Positions 57,933 through 64,000 of a stretch of DNA of 64,000 nucleotides are shown here, one piece after another. Source of the DNA: Dermatemys mawii (Eukaryota > Chordata > Testudines > Dermatemydidae). Position 1 is the first letter of the stretch. Each line of letters opens with the position of its first letter. The notes beneath the pieces are model-generated. The model was not told where the DNA came from and searched no databases. It saw only the letters and a list, made by a program, of their open reading frames with translations. The stretch covers positions 19,427,555-19,491,554 of the forward strand of contig ML677333.1 in the NCBI GenBank assembly GCA_007922305.1. The letters are read 5' to 3'. The translations under genes were made by a program, and so were the position numbers.

Positions 57933-60684
57933 AAGAAGGGTGCGAATAAACATAAGAGCTAGGTAGGGAACTGACTAAATCAACTACTGCTTTAACATAA
58001 CAGTTGGCCTTGTTTTAGCTTACACCTACAGCTATCCTTCTGTTGCTTGCTTTTCCTCTACCACCATTCTTTTAACTTCTCGCCATGTAAATCATATAAG
58101 CTTTGCCTTAAAAATCTACTCAAGAAATACATTCTCTTTAATTTAGTCATCTAGTGTGTTAAAACGTTTCAGATAATATAATTTTCCAAGATCCAAATAA
58201 GTTTATGTCTCAGCAATTTGATAATTTTTAAGTTTGGGATTTTTTGGAAGTTTTGTAAGTTCATAAAAGATTTCTGTTTGCTGCTTTAAATTTCTTTGGT
58301 CAAAATGTCTTGATGTACCTAAAGACAATGGAGAAAACCAGCCCTATAAGCTGTGACAATCATCACTGTTCCCATTAACCCAATCAAAGTAATTTAAGAA
58401 GTATTTAACTTATATGTGAAAGCTATGTAGACCTCAGTTACTGATCACATTGAATTCCCTGGGAATTCTTTCATTAACTTCAATGGGACCAAAATCAGGC
58501 CCTTTAAACAGTATATCATATCTATGGATCAGTGTTTTCTTGTCTGCAAATGCTGTTATAATTATTATCAACTTATCACCTCTTCTATAGGACTGTTGCA
58601 AATTTTTCTAAATGAAAGCAGAGGAAGAACTGTACAACATTTTAGATAATATAAATTTGGGAAGCAGAATATCTGTAGGCCTAAAACAGGTACAACCATT
58701 ATACAAAGATTGTACATGGCTATTATAAGAGACCAGTGCAATAGATCAAGACCTTCAAAGAAAAGGCACTTATGACTTGCTTTTGAGCACCCAGTTCCTA
58801 CTGAGGTCTAAGAGAGCTATGGTGCTCTACACTCTGAAAAATCAATCCAATTTAACTGGGGAGGATAGGCCATCTGAACAGGCAGCACATAAGCATCTAG
58901 GAAACTAATAACTCGCCCACTCTTCAAGAATACTTTTGCAAGTGATTGACACTGCTTTTTATAAAAGGATAGTTTATAAAGGAAATAATGACTATAATGA
59001 AATATAGTCATCCTTTATTCCAGTATCTGTCTACTCAAGAATCACAAGTGCTCATATGGAATGTTGCTTATGCTTTGAAGGTAAAGTATTGCTTTATGAA
59101 GTTTGATGAAATTTTAGTTTCATTCTCTCCCTAGTCTGCATTCTCCCATCTTTCTTTAATTATCTGCTTATTTCTCTTCTGAAATACCAATTGGTATTCC
59201 ACTTTAGGTCATGTAATTTGAGACCTAATTTCATTTTAGTCTTCTCTTATAATAACAACAACACAAACTTGTATTGGTATGTTTTCTTGCATTATTATGC
59301 CAATAAATGTTTGTATAGGAAAACATGTTTTGCAAAAGCTCGCACATCATTCCATACATCTTTTAAATGCTAAAGTTCAGTTGCCACTGAACAAATTTCT
59401 AAATATAGGGACATGATTTAGGAACAGTTATACCAGCAACCTATCTTATTCTTTAAAAGTGAAGTCCAGAGATCTTTAAAAATAATTTGGGATGTTAAAT
59501 AGTGCAAAAAAGTATACTTGGAGATTTAAATATTGTATAATTATTTTTAATTGAAATACATGAGAAATAAAGATCTTCTTAACCCACTTGCCAAAGAGTA
59601 ATATGAGCTGTTCTAATTCATGCAGACATGCACATGAGAAAAACAATGATTAAATTTCATTTAGAAATTAAATGTCCTTACCCATCAAATTCAAGATTTC
59701 ATGTATGCTTTGTAATGAATGATAAAGTGGTCATTTGAAGCAGAACCACTATTAGCTTTCTAGGGGAAGATGTGGAACCTTGATCTCAGGACTTGGCAAA
59801 GAGTTACTGGACATGTGACTTCTAAGACGTCACTTGATTATGTGGAAATACCCAGAGCAGGTATTTTTTTTCTAAAGGAACAGGTTTCTGTCAGAAAATG
59901 CTGTTTTGACAGACTGTAACCATTCCTCTGAATGTATCAATTCCTTCAAAATGTTCAACAGAATATCAGATGTTTTCTGCCAGACTACTTAATTCCCCAG
60001 AATACTCAGTTTCCCCCATAGCCCACCTAGTGGTCTTCCCAGCTCCCCAACCTACCCAGGTGGCCAGCTTTCTGTGGTTTCTAGCTCCTTAACTCCCCAG
60101 GATCCTCGGGGAAGCAAATAGCCATCACCCATTCTAACCAGCTGCCTAGTTAGTAGCTGGGTGTGATACCTGACTCCCAGTTTCCTGTGCTACTTGGGCA
60201 GCTGGTTTACCAGGCTGCCCATCTGCATCGATTTAGAACTAGGCAGCTGGGGAGTCTTGGAGCTCAACAGCCTGCCAGGTGGGCAGCTAGGGTTACCAGG
60301 GACCATATTTTCTTTTGGAAACACTGAAAATTTCCTGCTGTGGGAATATTTTGATATTTCCAATATGAAATATTGCAGAATTTCAGCTCTGTATTTTTTG
60401 TTGTTGAGTTTTTGGCTTTTCATTCCCATTTCGAATGACCATATTTCTGGAAACTCAAATTTTTTTAATAGGGTTGAAATTCTGTTACCCATCCAGCTGT
60501 ACAGATAACTTTGCAATTTGCAAACATGAACAAAAAGGCAAAGAAAAATCTTCTGAATTAAAGAGAGAAGACAAATACAAAAAGCCTTAGGAACAAGACA
60601 AGAATGAAGAGGAAAACAACAGGGAATAACAGGGAAATCATGTAACAATGGAGGGAGAGGGAAAGGAAGATGGTTCACTGGTAC
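57933..60684. other. AT-rich sequence, nothing firm
   Basis: The less AT-rich stretch 60000-60310 repeats GGCAGCTGG and CCAGGTGG motifs and may be an eroded repeat. Ancient-repeat-like AACTTCAATGGGACC lies near 58478. The overlapping frames 60190-60711 (minus) and 60194-60508 (plus) have no family features. Confidence 0.45.
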
Positions 60685-60830
60685 GGTGACTTCCTGTGTG
60701 ACTTTAAGCAAGTCACTTGTCTCTGTGCCTGAGTACGACTTCAGTAAAATGGAGTTAAAGATTCGTCCCTACCTTATAGGAATGCTATAAGGCTAAGTGT
60801 GTTAAGGACTGTGAGGCACTCATACAGAAT
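60685..60830 (+). mobile_element. MIR SINE relic
   Basis: CTGTGTGACTTTAAGCAAGT, CACTTGTCTCTGTGCCTGAG, AGTAAAATGGAGTTAAAGAT and CTACCTTATAGGAATGC follow the MIR core ('tgtgaccttgggcaagtcacttaacctctctgtgcctcag... taaaatgggg... cctacctcatagg'). This is the clearest MIR in the window. Confidence 0.85.
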
Positions 60831-61385
60831 GGCAAGGGGGGACAATATACGTTCCTTATACAGAAGAGAAGGGAAAACAATTAAGAGATGAACAAGTGTG
60901 CTTGCAGCAGAGACTTACTGTAGGAGTCTCATCTTTCTTTAAAATTTGAAAAATTACAAATAAAAATTCAAACTGATAAAAGAAGATAATGCTTTTGCAT
61001 GGTTGGAATGTATCACCTTTGATAATAGGGCTACAGTTCTGTGCTACCTTAAGGATTGATGCTGAAAGCATTTACATGAGCAATCTCTTTGCACTGGTCT
61101 ACACTACAAGGTTAGGTCCACACAACCAACCCCGTTTTGTTGACTTAAAGGGCTCTTAAAATCAAGTTCTATAATGTTCCCCAGTGAGGGGATATGCACT
61201 AAAATCGACCTTGCTGGGTCAAATTTGGGGTACTGTAGATGCAATTCGACAGTATTGGCCTATTGGAGCTATCCCAGAGTGCTCCATTGTGACTGCTCTG
61301 GACTGCACTTTCGTCTCAAATGCACTAACCAGATAGACAGGAAATGCCCTGGGAACTTTTGAATTTCATTTCCTGTTTGGTCAGC

Positions 61386-61856
61386 ATGGCGAGCTCAGCA
61401 GCACAGGTGACAATGCAGAGTTCATCAGCACAGGAGACCATGCAATCCCAGAATCACAAACAAGCTCCAGCATAGACAGAATGGGAGGCACTGGATCTGA
61501 TCACTGTATGGGGAGAAGAATCGGTGCAGGCAGAACTCCGTTCAAAAAGATGAAATGCCAATATATATGCCAGAATCTCCCAAGGCATGTTTGACAGGGG
61601 ATACCACAGGGACACACAGCAGTGCCGCATGAAAATTAAGGAGCTTAGGCAAGCCTACCAAAAGACAAGAGAGGCAAATGGTTGCTCTGTGTCAGAGCCC
61701 TATACATGCCACTGCTATGATGAGCTGCATGAAATTCTAGTGGGTGGACCCTACCATTACCCCAGCTCTGTCTGTGGACACCTGCAAGGGGAGGGAGTCT
61801 TATGCAACAGGGAGGAGGATTTTGTGGAGGAGAAAGAGGAGAAGAGTGCACAGTAG
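61386..61856 (+). pseudogene. Myb/SANT-like DNA-binding protein of a Harbinger element, two stops
   Basis: One frame of 157 codons starts at ATG 61386 (MASSAAQVTMQSSSAQETM) and ends at TAG 61854-61856, with in-frame TAG and TGA inside the N-terminal third. The trihelix-type Myb/SANT block reads DLITVWGEESVQAELRS, RGYHRDTQQCRMKIKELRQA and YQKTREANGCS, with the usual QCRxKxKxLRxxY core, then CHCYDELHEIL. An acidic stretch (EEDFVEEKEEK) follows. In Harbinger elements such proteins bind the transposon ends and bring the nuclease to DNA. The first stop replaces the expected Trp of APAWTEWE, a single-base change. Host genes with this domain exist, but the stops and the element context favour a dead copy. 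Confidence 0.85.
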
Positions 61857-62014
61857 GCAAACAGAGAATCCGTTCTCCCCAGCAGCCAGGAACTTTTCAT
61901 CAACCTAGAGCCAATACCCTTCCAATGTGGGCTCCCAAACCATGAAGCCAGAAAGGCAAAGAGTTTACCTTTGTAAATACAATACAGAGTTTAAAAGCAA
62001 GTGTGTTTAATGAT

Positions 62015-62212
62015 TCATTTGCCCTCAAGACTTGGGGTGCATTTGCAGCCAGTACAGCTACTGGAAAAGTCTGTTAACGGGTCTGCAGATGGAGCGGGGA
62101 TCTTCCAGGGACATCTCCACAAAGATCTCCTGGAGGTTCTCTGAAAGCCATTACAGAAGATTTCTGGAGAGGGCTGCTTTATTCTGTCTTCCATGGTAGG
62201 ACATATTACCAC
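62015..62212 (-). pseudogene. Fragment of a convergent second transposon frame
   Basis: The minus strand reads PTMEDRIKQPSPEIFCNGFQ and SLWRCPWKIPAPSADPLTDF. I recall a matching frame in the same reptile element family that faces the Myb/SANT gene, but its role is not known to me. It has no recognisable nuclease motif and is broken beyond the ends given. Confidence 0.45.
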
Positions 62213-62290
62213 ACCAAGCCAGTAGCAGGTAGTCTGGAATCACTGCAGCACAAAGCATGGCAGCTGTTTAGGCTTTGGAAGGAGCCATAA

Positions 62291-64000
62291 AAATGTTTGA
62301 TAATCACCTACAGTTGGCTCTGTTTTAGTACCACAGATGTTCTATAGCTACTAGTGTGTTTTGGGTCCCTTTGAGAATCTCCTCATTTGAATGGGATCAA
62401 GTCATTTTCAATCCTGAAGGGCATAATTAATGGATTTAGGTCAAGATGTTCTCCCAAACATTATGTCTGCTCTCAGGCAGTCGTAACTTTAGGAGGAAAT
62501 TCCACCTGGGAAGCAGAATAGAAAACATATCTCTTGCAGGTTATGAAAATAAAAACAGCATCTGGTTCAAGTTGTTTAAAACGTTGGAATGTTAGAAATA
62601 GTCTTAAACATTATGGATACATGGGCCAAGGACACCTGAGGCAATCAGAAGTGCATTTACCTTGGCTCTGCAGCTTGTTACATGAAATCATTGCCTCTTA
62701 AGTGTATGTGTATATATTTCTGGGGAAAATATTTTACAGGATGAAGGAACCTTTATAATATAGACAGTCACTATATATGAGTGACAGTAAGTATGTCCTA
62801 AATCTATAATCTTGCCAATTTAGCTCCTCTTTAATCCCACCCTGAGAAAAATCAAATGATTCGATCACTTTTATTAATGTCAAAACAATTCTATGTGACT
62901 AAGGCACACTGGTAAGAATAGTGAGTACACATGGCATATCCAGTTCCTCAGAAAAAAAATTTCATCAAATTAGTGACAATTATGACTAGCTCATGCATAG
63001 GAGAGTGAAGGTCATTGAATAAGTTCTACTCTTGTGAATATGGAGAGGGATAATCTGACATTATAATCTCATCTCTGAATTCTGTCAGCACTTCCAATTT
63101 TGCTAACCTTATTTTATGTAACATCTAGTAAAAGGAAGAGGTAAATGAGTTCTATGTTGCTCAGAGGCTTTGAACGCTAATAACAATATGACGAAGTACT
63201 TGCACCCAATGCAGTTTTTTGGGTGTGATCATTATGGACTCTCATAGAAAAAGGCATTTGAATTGTCATGCTACCAGGTTCTGTAATATCTACAACCAGT
63301 TTGTGGTTTTCAAGGGAAACCCCAAATAAAGTACATTACAGCACTCAAGCCTGAATGAAATAGATATGATCATTTTGAACAAGTAAAATGCCATTGACCT
63401 GCTAAACAAGTAGATCCTCCAGATAGTTATCTGCCTCCACATCAGTACAGATACAGAGCACTGGTTATTTATATGGCTGGATTTATTTAGTAAGAATCTA
63501 CATAAACCACGTTTATTTGTATTCAGTCATCACAGTAACTCATTAACATTTTTTCCTGCCACTGGGATTTTCCTAATTTATTTGTTTAACTGCCAATGTG
63601 AAAAATTACTACTAAAATACATCCCATTTCATAGTGGACAGAATTAAAACACCCAAGTTTACCAAGTGATTTAGAAGATTAATATGCTAATACTTAATGT
63701 TTCACAGAAATGCGTCGCTGGGTCAGCATTTTGAAGCTTTTCCAGAAGGAAACAAAGTTTGACGTAGAAAAATGTAAAATAGTGGTTTCACAATTAATCT
63801 GACAGGTAAATAGTTAGTTACTGCTATTTTCAGTATATCAAAACCACAAAGTTTTGATATACTGAAAATGTCATTTAGATTTAAGCTGTCTTCAGTAGTT
63901 AATTCTAGACGTCTTTGATTTTACAAGGTTTGTATTTTCTTAACAGCATAACCACTCACATGTAACATAATAGAAAAGAGACAACTAAGGATAGATATGA
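62291..64000. other. AT-rich sequence with one strong palindrome
   Basis: Apart from the perfect hairpin at 63826-63869 I recognise no gene or repeat. Confidence 0.5.
63826..63869. repeat. Perfect 19-bp inverted repeat with a 6-base loop
   Basis: ATTTTCAGTATATCAAAAC at 63826-63844 is exactly repeated in reverse complement at 63851-63869, with CACAAA between. It is AT-rich. Its pairing does not extend past the ends. A MITE remnant or a chance palindrome made by local inversion is the most likely source. Confidence 0.93.

Larger units (their letters stand above)
61085..62290 (+). mobile_element. PIF/Harbinger-type transposon piece with a Myb/SANT-like gene
   Basis: The left end GCACTGGTCTACACTACAAG resembles the 'gtctacactac' ends of turtle Harbinger-like elements. 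It is followed by a plus-strand Myb/SANT-like gene and then a stretch that reads on the minus strand as part of a second, convergent frame. The right end and the DDE nuclease are absent, so the copy is incomplete. The family assignment rests on the gene pair and the ends. Confidence 0.65.

Overview
This is vertebrate nuclear DNA, AT-rich and intron- or intergenic-like, and the repeats point to a turtle or a close relative. They include CR1 and L3-type LINEs, a tRNA-derived SINE with a CR1-like tail (CryI type), MIR relics, Penelope-like elements (PLEs) with GIY-YIG endonuclease, many hAT MITEs of GC-rich sequence, Harbinger-type elements with a Myb/SANT gene, and solo LTRs. I find no convincing host protein-coding exon. 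Nearly all open frames are chance frames, antisense shadows, or pieces of transposon genes. The species call is inference from repeat families, not proof.

Layout. 0-1.1 kb: a decayed retroelement with an SGNH-hydrolase-like frame. 2.9-3.5 kb: a GC-rich hAT MITE. 5.6-9.3 kb: a 56-bp PLE insertion, a CR1 copy, a tRNA-SINE and a CR1 tail. 11.2-15.85 kb: a PLE cluster, including a fold-back PLE with RT and GIY-YIG coding sequence nested inside a solo LTR. 18.4-19.1 kb: hAT MITE. 21.2-22.7 kb: a 55-bp tandem array, an L3-type fragment and a MIR. 24.5-25.75 kb: antisense CR1 with RT motifs. 26.2-27.8 kb: a hAT transposon with a dead transposase. 29-31.5 kb: antisense CR1, then a 260-bp-arm inverted duplication whose centre holds a 659-bp LTR-like element and whose right arm runs into a hAT MITE. 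34-38.2 kb: SINE, PLE, MIR, hAT MITE. 41.1-45.1 kb: fold-back PLE, then an antisense L3 LINE holding two nested hAT MITEs. 48.66-50 kb: an isolated CpG island with a TATA motif at its edge, the best candidate for a host promoter. 50.2-51.3 kb: solo LTR. 57.7 kb: Harbinger-type MITE. 61.1-62.3 kb: Harbinger-type element with a broken Myb/SANT gene.

Several insertions have target-site duplications readable by eye, so their ends are set to the base: hAT (8 bp), solo LTRs (5 bp), PLE (12-14 bp) and Harbinger type (3 bp). The strongest unexplained signal is that at least four PLE-related loci here are fold-backs, with an antisense piece joined head-to-head to a sense piece. This suggests a regular feature of how this family inserts or is built. 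No CRISPR, operon or other prokaryotic-style system is present.
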